Positions 1-8,103 are shown, counted from the stretch's first letter. The stretch is DNA of 10,149 bases from Phycisphaerales bacterium UBA2402 (GCA_002343715.1 DDSA01000120.1:1-10149); one strand, 5' to 3'. The notes: generated from the letters alone by a model not told the origin. Numbers and translations are program-made.

Positions 1-932
1 CCCGGCGGTTCCGCCGCGCAGTGCGCGCACCACCCGTACCGGCCCGCGGCGGCAAGGCGCGGGCCGGGGGCATCGGCGGGGTTGTACATCGCGCCGAGCT
101 TGCTCAGGCACGCGGCCTTGAACTCGGCCTCGTTGTAGACATACGCCGGGTCGTTCACGATCGCCTTGTACGTGCCCGACAGTTGCCTGTCGATGCGCTC
201 GATGCGGGTCTTGGGGTAGGGGTGGGTGCTGAGCCATTCGGGGTTGGGGTCGCCCTTGGCTTCGGCCTCCAGGATCTGCATCACCTGGCGCTGTCCAGTG
301 GGGTTGTACATCGCGCGGCTCATGTAGCGCATGCCGAGACTGTCGGCCTCGATCTCTTCATCTCGCCCGAAGGACATGACGAGGGTCTGCCCGCCGAACT
401 CGATGACACGCGGGGTCATGCCCCCCAGCCCGACACCCAATCCTTCGCTGAGCACGGTGGAAAGGATCGTGCCGGTGATGTTTGTGGTGGTCTGAGAGAC
501 GATGCGGTCGTTGATGTGCCGGGCCGTGACGTGGCCGATCTCGTGCCCTAGCACGCCCGCGAGCTGCGCCTCGTTGGTCATGCACTTGAGCAGCCCCTTG
601 GAGATGAAGACCTGCCCCCCGGGCAAGGCGAAGGCGTTGATGATGTCGGAGTCGACGACCGTGAAAGTCCAGGGCAGGGTCGGGTTGTCCCCTTCCGTAA
701 AGGGCGTGAGTTTGTTGCCGATGCGGGTGACATACTCCTTCACCTCGGCGTTGTTCAGTTCTCCGCCCATCTCCTTGATCAGTTCGGGCTTGGCCTGCGC
801 GCCCATCTGGATCTCCTGCTCGCGGGAGAGGGCGCTGTACTGGCTCTTGCCCGTGGCGGGGTTGGTGGCACAGCCGCCGATGCACGCGATGGCGGTGAAC
901 ACGGCGACGGCGAGGAGCGCAAGGGTCTTCAT
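1..932 (-). CDS. M48 family metalloprotease, lipoprotein (C-terminus off the left edge)
   Basis: Predicted envelope zinc endopeptidase of the M48 family (BepA/YcaL/Oma1-like), a group that degrades or helps fold exported proteins. About 310 residues are visible with no stop before base 1, so the C-terminus is missing. Residues 1-21 form a signal peptide ending in a lipobox (I-G-G-C21), followed by the ATNPATGK stretch common in M48 lipoproteins, so the mature protein should be lipid-anchored. The zinc site HEIGH is at 130-134, with E193-x3-D197 (EEIEAD) supplying the third ligand. The downstream STHPYPKTRIERI block (235-247) matches the region holding the histidine switch of BepA. C302 and C305 form a CxxC pair near the visible end; its role is unknown. 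The ATG at 932 is supported by GGAG seven bases upstream. Transcribed divergently from ubiE. Family is secure; substrate is not. Confidence 0.93.
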   Translation of the reverse strand, partial: MKTLALLAVAVFTAIACIGGCATNPATGKSQYSALSREQEIQMGAQAKPELIKEMGGELNNAEVKEYVTRIGNKLTPFTEGDNPTLPWTFTVVDSDIINAFALPGGQVFISKGLLKCMTNEAQLAGVLGHEIGHVTARHINDRIVSQTTTNITGTILSTVLSEGLGVGLGGMTPRVIEFGGQTLVMSFGRDEEIEADSLGMRYMSRAMYNPTGQRQVMQILEAEAKGDPNPEWLSTHPYPKTRIERIDRQLSGTYKAIVNDPAYVYNEAEFKAACLSKLGAMYNPADAPGPRLAAAGRYGWCAHCAAEPP

Positions 933-939
933 GGGCAAA

Positions 940-943
940 CTCC
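940..943 (-). promoter_or_regulatory. Shine-Dalgarno site of the M48 lipoprotein gene
   Basis: On the minus strand GGAG lies seven bases before the ATG at 932. It supports that start, which also gives a complete lipoprotein signal peptide. It is one of only two convincing Shine-Dalgarno sites in the window; both precede secreted proteins. Confidence 0.6.
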
Positions 944-1000
944 GGTGCGCCAAAGCGTGACACCCCCGCTTCCGACGCCGGGTGAATCGTACCATTGTTC

Positions 1001-1777
1001 ATGACCCGGACGCCGACCGCGCCCGCCGCGCCCGAGTGGGCCGGCGAGGAACTCAACAACCCGCACGCCTCCTCGGAGAAGGCGGGCAAGGTCCGCCGCA
1101 TGTTCGCGGCGATCGCCGGCAGTTATGACCTGAACAACCACGTGCATTCACTCTGGCGCGATCAGGCGTGGCGTCGGTACGCGGTGAAGGCCGCGGCGGT
1201 CGCGCCGGGGGAGCGCGTGCTCGATGTCGCCTGCGGCACGGGGGACCTGACGCAGGCGCTGGCCGCCTCGCCCGCTGGCGAGGTGATCGGGCTGGACTTC
1301 ACGCGCGAGATGCTCGACATCGCACGGCGCAAGCAGCAGGCCCGCCCCGAGAATCAGTCGGCCAAGATCAGGTACATCGAGGGCGACGCCCAGCACCTGC
1401 CCTTTGACGATGCGGAGTTCGGGGTCGTCACTATCGCCTTCGGCATCCGCAACGTGACCGAGCCGCGGCGGGCGCTGGCGGAGTTTTACCGTGTTCTCAA
1501 GCCGGGCGGGCGGCTGATCGTGCTCGAGTTCGACCGCCCGCGCTGCACACCGGTGCGGTGGTTCAATGATTTCTACTGCGGGTGGATCATGCCGCGGACG
1601 GCGACGCTGATCAGCGGCGACCGCTCCGGGGCGTACCGCTACCTGCCCAAGTCCGTGGGCACGTTCATGATGCGGGACGAGATGGCGCGTGCGATGGGCG
1701 AGACGGGCTTCGGGGGCGTGACGGCCAAGTCGCTGTCACTGGGCATCTGCGTCTGCTACCGGGGAGCAAAGCGGTAG
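1001..1777 (+). CDS. ubiE: Demethylmenaquinone/ubiquinone C-methyltransferase (UbiE/MenG)
   Basis: SAM-dependent C-methyltransferase for the last ring methylation in menaquinone synthesis (demethylmenaquinone to menaquinone); in organisms with ubiquinone the same enzyme methylates that ring. Planctomycetes mainly use menaquinone, so MenG is the likelier role. From the ATG at 1001 it has 258 residues, near the family norm of about 230-260. Visible family marks: MFAAIAGSYDLNN (34-46) opening the first UbiE signature, ending at W57; SAM motif I VLDVACGTGDLT (73-84); acidic D99 after motif II; GDAQHLPF (128-135); FGIRNV (147-152); and the RVLKPGG...LEF signature (164-177). A TTG at 995 in the same frame is an alternative start, with GGTGA nine bases upstream; it would add two residues. 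The first 25 or so residues are Pro/Ala-rich and not conserved. No other men or ubi gene is adjacent. Convergent with ygfZ. Confidence 0.95.
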   Translation: MTRTPTAPAAPEWAGEELNNPHASSEKAGKVRRMFAAIAGSYDLNNHVHSLWRDQAWRRYAVKAAAVAPGERVLDVACGTGDLTQALAASPAGEVIGLDFTREMLDIARRKQQARPENQSAKIRYIEGDAQHLPFDDAEFGVVTIAFGIRNVTEPRRALAEFYRVLKPGGRLIVLEFDRPRCTPVRWFNDFYCGWIMPRTATLISGDRSGAYRYLPKSVGTFMMRDEMARAMGETGFGGVTAKSLSLGICVCYRGAKR

Positions 1778-1842
1778 CACGGCACCGCCCTCCCGGGGTG
1801 TTGTGTGATTGACTCTCCGAGCAGGAGCGGGTTGACGCGTCC

Positions 1843-1856
1843 GGCGCGTTCGCGCC
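1843..1856. terminator. Stem-loop between convergent ubiE and ygfZ
   Basis: GGCGC-GTTC-GCGCC forms a perfect five-base-pair GC stem with a four-base loop in the 106-base gap between the two stop codons. Neither side has a T-run, so it is not a classical intrinsic terminator. It may still mark the transcript 3' ends on both strands. The rest of this gap holds nothing I can identify. Confidence 0.3.
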
Positions 1857-1883
1857 ATCTGCGGAAGCCCGGAGCGACGGGTA

Positions 1884-3149
1884 TCAATCCCCGGACCTCG
1901 GCGCTGCATCCGCCCGCCGGAAAAAGGTCAGGTGCTGCTGAACGACGCCCTTGATCGGTTCGTCGTCGCACACGGCCGTCAGCACCGTGCCGGGCTGGCA
2001 GTGCTCAAACTTCGCCTGGGCCAGCGCGATGGGGGCCGAGCCGAGCATCGGGGACAGCGTCGAGCTCGTGACCTGGGCCACCACTTCGGCGCTGCCCGCG
2101 GGTGTGAGTTGGGACCCGGTCACGGGCTGGCGAGGCAGTCCCGTCTCCTCATCGCGTTTGGACTCGAACTTCACCGCGACGAGGACTTGCTTGGGGTGAC
2201 CCCGCGCGTGCATGCGCGCGACGATCTCCTGCCCGAGATAGCACCCCTTGGTGAACGAGACGCGGTCGGCGAGAAGACCGGTCTCGGCGGGGAGAGACTC
2301 GGGCCCGAAGTCGATGTTGTACATCGGCGAGCCGGCCTCGACACGGGCGATGTTGAAGGCGTGCCACCCGGCGGGCTTGAGTTTGATCCGGGTGGAGAGT
2401 TCCCGCCGCGTCGTGCTCAGGCCCGAACTGGTGCCGCCTTCGTCGTGCGTGCGGTCGTGCCCGGCCTCCAGCAGTTGTTGATAGACGTTCAAGGCGTGCT
2501 TGAGCGGCACGATCAGTTCCAGCCCAACCTCGCCGCACGAATCCTCGCGGAAGACCACCGTCTCGGCACCGAAGAGGCGCACCACGCACGCGCGGTCGGG
2601 CAGGAGTTCGCCGAAGGCCGGGCCGCTGGCATCGGCCCCGTGGGCGTTCTGCGCCACCGCGGAGATGAGGTCGAGGGCCGACGGGCCGTGCAGGCTCAGG
2701 CGGTGTGTTCGCTCGGACCAATCGTTGATCTGCACATCCTCGGAGATGATGAACCCCGCAAGGCCCTTCGCGGTTCGTTCCGCGGCGTGCACATCCATCT
2801 CCAGCAGCGTGCGGCTGGGCAGGTCGATGATCCGAAGGTCGGCATCGATCCGTCCCTTCTTGTTGAGCCAGAAGGACCGCCGGACGCGGAACGGCGGCAG
2901 GCCCTTGAGTTCCTGCGTCACCATGCGGTTGAGAAAATCGATCCGGTCCCTGCCCGCCACCTCGACCACCGCCCGGTGGGGCTGGTCAAGCAGGACACAG
3001 TGCTTGCGGAGCGCGGCGTACTCGAGTTCGAGTTCGCCGAAGGTCTCGACCACTTCCACCGCGCCCGAGGGGTGATCCGCCGGGCCGTAGGTCAGGACAG
3101 ACGCCTCCGCGACCTGGTGCAAACGACGGATCGGGCTTTGGCGGGCCAT
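1884..3149 (-). CDS. ygfZ: YgfZ/GcvT-like folate-binding protein
   Basis: Member of the YgfZ (IBA57-like) branch of the GcvT fold. These proteins bind tetrahydrofolate and support assembly or repair of certain iron-sulfur enzymes in the cytoplasm. The diagnostic motif KGCYLGQE is at 301-308 with the conserved Cys303. The N-terminal barrel is recognisable (DRIDFLNRMVTQELK, 68-82; LNKKGRIDADLRI, 95-107), as is ARVEAGSPMYNIDFG (268-282). The C-terminal GcvT-type beta-barrel is present (SPMLGSAPIALA, 366-377). At 421 residues it is longer than E. coli YgfZ (326). Extra length includes a polar stretch at about 231-260 (HDRTHDEGGTSSG...) just before the conserved ARVEAG block, and 15-20 non-conserved residues at each end. 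The ATG at 3149 is the first in frame that keeps the N-terminal barrel; no Shine-Dalgarno site is visible. Divergent from the M16 protease across 135 bases. No Fe-S assembly gene is adjacent. Confidence 0.92.
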   Translation of the reverse strand: MARQSPIRRLHQVAEASVLTYGPADHPSGAVEVVETFGELELEYAALRKHCVLLDQPHRAVVEVAGRDRIDFLNRMVTQELKGLPPFRVRRSFWLNKKGRIDADLRIIDLPSRTLLEMDVHAAERTAKGLAGFIISEDVQINDWSERTHRLSLHGPSALDLISAVAQNAHGADASGPAFGELLPDRACVVRLFGAETVVFREDSCGEVGLELIVPLKHALNVYQQLLEAGHDRTHDEGGTSSGLSTTRRELSTRIKLKPAGWHAFNIARVEAGSPMYNIDFGPESLPAETGLLADRVSFTKGCYLGQEIVARMHARGHPKQVLVAVKFESKRDEETGLPRQPVTGSQLTPAGSAEVVAQVTSSTLSPMLGSAPIALAQAKFEHCQPGTVLTAVCDDEPIKGVVQQHLTFFRRADAAPRSGD

Positions 3150-3284
3150 GGGGCATGATAGGGGTGGGAGCGTCTCTTACGCCGTGTTCATGCGGCCGAT
3201 CGTCCCGCTCGCACTGAGCGTTGGCGAGGTCGATCCGGGCGTTCTCGCGCCGAACGCCGTCCGGGTGGGGACGTATGGTTTCGC
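3150..3284. promoter_or_regulatory. Divergent intergenic region between ygfZ and the M16 protease
   Basis: These 135 bases separate two divergent start codons, so promoters for both genes should lie here. I see no convincing -35/-10 pair; the nearest is a TATGGT-like box just upstream of the M16 start, too close to it to be a normal -10. No Shine-Dalgarno site precedes either ATG. Confidence 0.4.
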
Positions 3285-6137
3285 ATGCTCCGCGCCTTGC
3301 TCACGCTGCTGCTCGCCGCGTCCACCACCGTCCGGGCGGTCGCCCAGACGCCCGGGGCCGATCCCCCGATCCTCGCCGACCCGCGCCTGGTGCGGGGCAC
3401 GCTCGAGAACGGCCTCTCGTACACGGTGCTGCGCCACGACAACCCGCCCGGGCGGGCCATCGTGTATCTGCACGTTCACAGCGGCTCGCTCAACGAGACC
3501 GACAGGCAACGCGGCGTGGCCCACTACCTGGAGCACATGGCCTTCAACGGCGGCGAGAACTTTCCTCCCGGCACGGTCATCAAGACCTTCGAGGAACTGG
3601 GGTTGACGTTCGGGCAGCACCAGAACGCCTCCACGGGTTTCAACGCCACGACGTACCAGCTCGCTCTCCCCGACAACTCGCCCGAGAAACTCGACACCGC
3701 CCTGCGGTTTCTCGCGGATGTGAACAGCCGCCTGCTGCTCGACGAGGGCGAGATCGACCGCGAACGCCGGATCATTCTCGAGGAGAAGGGCGCGCGACAA
3801 AGCCCGCAGCAGCGCCTCATGGAGATCATCTACTCGCGCTTTGCGCCGGGTTCGATCTACGGCGAGCGCATGCCCATCGGCACGGTCGAGAGCATCAACG
3901 GCCTGACTCGGCAGGATTTTGTTGACTATTACGAATCCTGGTACGGCACGGGCAACTCCACGCTGCTGGTGGTGGCGGACCTGGACCCCGCGATGGTGGT
4001 GGACGAGATCACCCGCGCCTTCGGCCCCCTGCCGGCCAAACCCCGGCCCACGCCGCGGGAACCAGGCGTCTCGCCCTACACCGCGAGTTTCGCGGTCGTT
4101 GCCACCGATCCGGAACTGACACGCGCGACGGTGTCGATGACACGGATCGGCAAGGCCCGCCCGCCCGCGCGGACCGAGAGCGAGTACCGGGCCAGGCTGG
4201 TCCGTGACCTCGCCACGGGGGCCTTCAACCGACGCATGCGCGACCTGGTGACCGAGGGCAGGGCATCGTTCCTCGGAGGCACCTGTTTCGCCAACAACCT
4301 GTCGGGCGCGATCTGGCAGGCGCAGGCCCAGGCCGGGGGCGACCCGGCGAAATGGCGCGACATGCTCAAGGACTTGGGCGAGCAGGTTCAGTTGGCCCGC
4401 CTGCACGGGTTCACCGATGAGGAGATCGAACGCGTTCGCAAGGACACGCTCGCCTTCCGCGAACAGCGAGCCGCCACCGAGGACACCGCTCCAGCCCGCG
4501 CGATCATCGCGCGGCTCAACACCGAGCTCTCCAGCGGCGAGGTGAGCATGTCAGCGGCGCAGGGCCTCGATCTGGCCCGCCGGCTCCTCCCCACCATCAC
4601 CGCGCGGGAGTGTTCCGACTGGTTCAGCGCCGAGTTCGAGCCCGTGAACGTGATGTTTGCCGCGCAACTGCCCACGGGCGAGGGCGTGCCGTCCGAGGCG
4701 GAGTTCATGCAACTCGCCGAGACGGCGTTCGCCGCCGCGCCGGCGAAGGTCGACCGCGCCGCCCGGGCCGATCGGCTGCTCGATGCGGTCCCCGCGCCGG
4801 GGCGGATGCTGGATGTTTCGCGTCACGAGACATCGGGGGTGACCAACGCCTGGCTCGATAACGGGGCCCGCTACCACCACCGGTTCATGGAGTACCGCCG
4901 CAACTATGCCGCCATCGCCATCACGCTCTACGGCGGACAACTGCTCGAGACCGCCGCGAACCGGGGCGTGACCCAGGCCGCGGTGCAGGCCTGGACCCAG
5001 CAGGCCACCACGACCCTGACCAGCGCCGACATCCGCTCTCTTATGACGGGCAAGCGCGTGAGTATCTCCGGGTCCGCCGACCTCGACAGCATCCAACTGG
5101 TCGTCTCGGGCGCGCCCGAGGATCTCGAGACGGGGATGCAACTGGCCTACCTGCTCCTCACCGATCCCGTGCTCGAGGCCACGGCCTTTGACCGATGGAA
5201 GACCGGGCAACTCCAGAACATCGAGGCGACGGAGAAGAACCCAGGCCAGAAGTTCACCACGCTCATCGCCGAGGCCGTCTACCCGGAAGGCGAAGCCCGC
5301 GGCAAGGCGCTGACGCGCGAAGCGGTGAACGCGCTCTCGCGAGAGGCCGCGCAGGCCTGGCTCCGCGCGCTGATCGCCGACAGCCCCATCGAGGTCGCCG
5401 TGGTGGGCGATGTCGCCGAGGCGCGGGCAGCGGATCTGGTTCGGACGTATATCGGTTCGCTCAGCGCTCGCAAGCGCATCAGCCCGACGACCTTCGCGGA
5501 TCGTCGAGCGCTCGTGCGGCCGGCGGGGCCGCGGCGGATCGACCGGACCATCGCCACCGCCACGCCCCAGGCGCGGGTGATGGTCGGTTTCTACGGCCCC
5601 GACCGCAAGAACCTCGCCGATGTGCGGGCCATGAACATCGCCGCCCGGATTCTCTCCAGCCGCATGATCGATGAAGTGCGCGAGGAGAGCCAGCTGGCCT
5701 ACTCGATCGGGGCCTCGCTGGTCCCCGGAGGGGTCTTCCCCGGCTTCGGCATCCTGCGGGCTTCCTCTCCCACGCAGCCCGAGAACGCCGAGGCGCTGGC
5801 CAGGAAACTCACATCCATGTTCGCCAACTTCGCCGAGCGCGGCCCGACGGAGCTGGAACTCGCCACCGCCAAGAAGCAACTCGCCAACACCCAGGACGAG
5901 TCGATGAAAGAGCCGTCCTACTGGCTCGGGGTGCTGGAACTCAAGACCCAGGCGGGCACGAACCTCGATGATGTCCTCGCCATGCCCGCGGCGTACCAGG
6001 CCGTCACGGCCGAGGAAGTGCTCGCCGCGTTCCGGCGGTACCACACGCCGGGGAATATGCTGTCTGTCGTGCTGCGCCCCGTGCCGCTCGGCGAGAAACC
6101 CGCGGCGTGCGACAGCGACGGCAAAGCACCCGGGTGA
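3285..6137 (+). CDS. Secreted M16 zinc protease, PqqL-like, full two-half form
   Basis: Exported zinc metallopeptidase of the pitrilysin/insulinase family (M16). The 950-residue length and order match the PqqL-type single-chain form (E. coli PqqL is about 930 residues), where an active half and an inactive half enclose peptide substrates. Residues 1-20 are a signal peptide (MLRALLTLLLAAS... ending AVA before Q21). The inverted zinc motif HYLEH is at 80-84. The ERRIILEE segment (160-167) supplies the downstream ligand glutamates. GERMPIGTVESI and DFVDYYESWY follow in the usual places. The second half has no HxxEH but keeps a REESQLAYS segment (about 797-807), matching the Arg/Tyr region that contacts substrate in this family. 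The ATG at 3285 is the start that yields the signal peptide. Location is periplasm or outside; substrate unknown. The gene is monocistronic by context, convergent with atpG after a 22-base gap. The family call is secure; PqqL orthology is inferred. Confidence 0.95.
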   Translation: MLRALLTLLLAASTTVRAVAQTPGADPPILADPRLVRGTLENGLSYTVLRHDNPPGRAIVYLHVHSGSLNETDRQRGVAHYLEHMAFNGGENFPPGTVIKTFEELGLTFGQHQNASTGFNATTYQLALPDNSPEKLDTALRFLADVNSRLLLDEGEIDRERRIILEEKGARQSPQQRLMEIIYSRFAPGSIYGERMPIGTVESINGLTRQDFVDYYESWYGTGNSTLLVVADLDPAMVVDEITRAFGPLPAKPRPTPREPGVSPYTASFAVVATDPELTRATVSMTRIGKARPPARTESEYRARLVRDLATGAFNRRMRDLVTEGRASFLGGTCFANNLSGAIWQAQAQAGGDPAKWRDMLKDLGEQVQLARLHGFTDEEIERVRKDTLAFREQRAATEDTAPARAIIARLNTELSSGEVSMSAAQGLDLARRLLPTITARECSDWFSAEFEPVNVMFAAQLPTGEGVPSEAEFMQLAETAFAAAPAKVDRAARADRLLDAVPAPGRMLDVSRHETSGVTNAWLDNGARYHHRFMEYRRNYAAIAITLYGGQLLETAANRGVTQAAVQAWTQQATTTLTSADIRSLMTGKRVSISGSADLDSIQLVVSGAPEDLETGMQLAYLLLTDPVLEATAFDRWKTGQLQNIEATEKNPGQKFTTLIAEAVYPEGEARGKALTREAVNALSREAAQAWLRALIADSPIEVAVVGDVAEARAADLVRTYIGSLSARKRISPTTFADRRALVRPAGPRRIDRTIATATPQARVMVGFYGPDRKNLADVRAMNIAARILSSRMIDEVREESQLAYSIGASLVPGGVFPGFGILRASSPTQPENAEALARKLTSMFANFAERGPTELELATAKKQLANTQDESMKEPSYWLGVLELKTQAGTNLDDVLAMPAAYQAVTAEEVLAAFRRYHTPGNMLSVVLRPVPLGEKPAACDSDGKAPG

Positions 6138-6143
6138 ACAGCG

Positions 6144-6159
6144 CGGCCGCGGCAGGCCG
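6144..6159. terminator. Weak stem-loop between convergent M16 protease gene and atpG
   Basis: CGGCC-GCGGCA-GGCCG is a five-base-pair GC stem with a six-base loop. It fills most of the 22-base gap between the two stop codons. There is no T-run on either side, so it is at best a weak shared terminator. Confidence 0.25.
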
Positions 6160-7044
6160 TCAGGCCAGGGCGGCAGCGCCCGAGATGATCTCGGTGAGTT
6201 CCGTGGTGATCTGGGCCTGGCGGGCGCGGTTGTACACAAGGGTGTAGCGCTTGCCGGCCTTGCCGGCGTTGTCGGTGGCGGCCTTCATCGCCACCATGCG
6301 GGCGATGTGCTCGCTGACGACGGCGTCGTTGAAGGCTTGGAAGAGGACCGCCTTGACGCCCGCGGGCAGGATGTCGTCGAGCAGTTCCTTCGCGGAGGGG
6401 CTGAACTCGTAGATCGCCTGTGCGCCGGCATCCGTGCCCGCGCTATCCCGCGCCTCTGGCTTGAAGGGGAGCAGCTGCACCACCGCCGGGGCCTGCTTGC
6501 CCATGGAGATGAACTTCATGGAGGCAACCCGAACGGAACTGATCTCGCCCTTCAGAAATCGCTCGATATACGTCTCGGCCAGCGCCTTGACGTTCTCGTA
6601 CGTGGGCTTGTCGCCGAACTGCGTGTGCTGACGGCCGACCGCCACACCCTGGTACTTGAAGAAGTTCTGACCCTTGCGACCCACGCACTCGACCTCGCCC
6701 GCGCGCAGGGCGGGGTTCTCCTTGAAAGCCTCCATCGCCGCGCGAAGGACGTTGCTGTTGTACGCCCCGCACATGCCGCGGTCCGCCGTGATCACCAGCG
6801 TCAGGGGCTTGCCGGGACGCTGACCCTGGTCGCCGGTGTCCAGCAGGGGGTGGTTCACCTCGCCCAGGCCCGCGGCGAGTTGTGACAGGACCTCGAAGAG
6901 CGTCTCGGTGTAAGGCTTGGTCGCCTTCGCCACGTTCTGCGCTTTCGCGAACTTGCTGTTGGCGATCATCTGCATCGTCTTGGTGATGCGGCGGATGTTG
7001 CCGACCGCCTTGATGCGCTTGCGGATCTCGCGGGTCTTTGCCAT
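6160..7044 (-). CDS. atpG: ATP synthase F1 gamma subunit
   Basis: Central rotating shaft of the F1 sector of F-type ATP synthase, which couples proton (or sodium) flow through Fo to catalysis in the alpha3beta3 ring; peripheral on the inner face of the membrane. The 294 residues match the usual 285-300. The N-terminal coiled-coil helix is canonical (KTREIRKRIKAVGNIRRITK, 3-22; MQMIANSKFAKAQ, 24-36). The core carries ITADRGMCGAYNSNV (85-99). The C-terminal helix has SEHIARMVAMKAATDNA (244-260) and NRARQAQITTELTEIISGA (272-290). These residues suggest a functional subunit. A short extra polar stretch lies around 198-208. The ATG at 7044 gives the standard MAKTREI start; no Shine-Dalgarno site precedes it (CCCCCT abuts the ATG). 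Unusually, neither atpA nor atpD flanks it: upstream is a PhnP-like gene and downstream a convergent protease. Confidence 0.97.
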   Translation of the reverse strand: MAKTREIRKRIKAVGNIRRITKTMQMIANSKFAKAQNVAKATKPYTETLFEVLSQLAAGLGEVNHPLLDTGDQGQRPGKPLTLVITADRGMCGAYNSNVLRAAMEAFKENPALRAGEVECVGRKGQNFFKYQGVAVGRQHTQFGDKPTYENVKALAETYIERFLKGEISSVRVASMKFISMGKQAPAVVQLLPFKPEARDSAGTDAGAQAIYEFSPSAKELLDDILPAGVKAVLFQAFNDAVVSEHIARMVAMKAATDNAGKAGKRYTLVYNRARQAQITTELTEIISGAAALA

Positions 7045-7188
7045 AGGGGGACAAGGGTAGGCGCAAATGGGCTAAAAGCGATCAGGAGATGCGCTCTCGT
7101 GACCGATAGGTTGCCCGAATTGCCGGTTCCGATTTTCATGCGGTATCTGATAGGTTTTACAGCCGCGGATACTCGCTTTGTGTTTGGT
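7045..7188 (-). promoter_or_regulatory. Leader/intergenic region upstream of atpG
   Basis: This 144-base gap separates the stop of the PhnP-like gene from the atpG start, both on minus. It is visibly richer in A+T than its surroundings, especially around 7125-7190, which fits a promoter for atpG. I cannot pick a confident -35/-10 pair; TATCAG and TTTTAG on the minus strand are the most AT-rich boxes. No clear terminator for the upstream gene is seen. Confidence 0.35.
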
Positions 7189-8103
7189 TCAGGAAGGTAT
7201 CGACACCAGTACAAGTCCATCCCACGACAGGAACATTCCCTCCGGCAGTGATCTTTGCGTCTCCTCGTGGGCGAGGTCGTGGGTCATGTGGACGAAGTAG
7301 GTTCGCTGGGCCCCCACGTTGACCGCGATGTTCACGGCTTGTTCGAGCGTCAGGTGGGTCGGGTGCTTGCGGTGGCGCAGGGCATCGAGCACCAGGGTTT
7401 TCAGCCCGATGAGCCGTTTCCACGACTCGGGAGGGATGGCCGAGACATCGGTGCAGTACGCCAGCGGGAAGACCCCCCCACTCCCCTCATCACCAGCAGC
7501 ATCCGCATCGTGCCCGCCGTCGGCGAGACCCGCCTCGAAATCGATCCGCCACCCCAGCACGCGCATGCGGCCGTGCAGGAGCGGGATGGGCGTGAAGCGC
7601 GCTCCCCACAGGTCGATGGGCGCAGCGCGCTCGATCTCATCCTCGGTCACGATCCGGGGGGCCAGGTCGGCCACGAAACTGTCGTTCACATTGGCGTGGC
7701 GGTCGAAGATGTGCCCGTACACCCGGCGCAGGTGCTCCATGGTGTGCGCATCGGCGTGGAGTTCGATCGGCGTCTTCTGAACGGCGTTGAACCTCCGCAC
7801 TTCATCAAGCCCGAAGGTGTGGTCCACGTGGTTGTGGGTGAAGACGATCGCGTCGCACCGTGTCAGCCCCGCCCGAAGCGCCTGCACTCGAAGGTCCGGC
7901 CCGGCATCGAGCAGCACCGTCCGATCGCGCCCCTTGGCATCGCGGAACTCCAGCGCCGCCGCGGTGCGCAGGCGCGCATCGCGCGGGTCGGTGCTCGTGC
8001 ACACGGGGCAGGAGCAGCCGATCATCGGCACGCCCGACGAGGTTCCCGTGCCCATAAAGGTGAAGCGTGGCAAGGGCACGGGGTTGGTCGGATCGATCGG
8101 CAC
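7189..8103 (-). CDS. MBL-fold metallo-hydrolase, PhnP-like phosphodiesterase
   Basis: Two-metal hydrolase of the metallo-beta-lactamase fold, closest in motif pattern to PhnP (5-phosphoribosyl 1,2-cyclic phosphate phosphodiesterase). GTGTSSGVPMIGCSCPVC (18-35) gives the PhnP-type structural zinc cysteines C30, C32 and C35. The metal motif THNHVDH is at 89-95. Later ligand candidates are H177 (LLHG), D219 (YCTDVS), H250 (HPTHLT) and H272/H275 (FVHMTH). At 304 residues it exceeds PhnP (252); part of the excess is a Gly/Asp/Ala-rich loop at about 190-210. The start is GTG at 8103, 24 bases after the dockerin gene's stop. An ATG at residue 17 would cut into the first strand, so the GTG is preferred. 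No other phn genes are nearby, so the substrate may differ from PhnP; no signal peptide, so cytoplasmic. Possibly co-transcribed with the dockerin gene by spacing alone. Confidence 0.9.
   Translation of the reverse strand: MPIDPTNPVPLPRFTFMGTGTSSGVPMIGCSCPVCTSTDPRDARLRTAAALEFRDAKGRDRTVLLDAGPDLRVQALRAGLTRCDAIVFTHNHVDHTFGLDEVRRFNAVQKTPIELHADAHTMEHLRRVYGHIFDRHANVNDSFVADLAPRIVTEDEIERAAPIDLWGARFTPIPLLHGRMRVLGWRIDFEAGLADGGHDADAAGDEGSGGVFPLAYCTDVSAIPPESWKRLIGLKTLVLDALRHRKHPTHLTLEQAVNIAVNVGAQRTYFVHMTHDLAHEETQRSLPEGMFLSWDGLVLVSIPS

Noticed and set aside
358..1101. Open frame of 247 codons on minus over the M48 gene and the start of ubiE
   Set aside because: It is another frame of the same strand as the M48 lipoprotein gene. 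The correct frame holds signal peptide, HEIGH and the C-terminal M48 blocks but runs off the window edge without a stop.
1932..3158. Open frame of 408 codons on plus, antisense to ygfZ
   Set aside because: The minus strand carries the diagnostic KGCYLGQE motif and complete family order. The plus frame has no recognisable features.
4551..6239. Open frame of 562 codons on minus, antisense to the M16 protease gene
   Set aside because: It is a shadow of a secure gene with signal peptide and zinc motif. The antisense translation is Arg/Gly/His-rich without any motif, and it overlaps the end of atpG as well.
6966..7220. 84-codon open frame on minus across the atpG leader
   Set aside because: It overlaps atpG in another frame, has no ribosome site and shows no domain; the leader is better read as non-coding.
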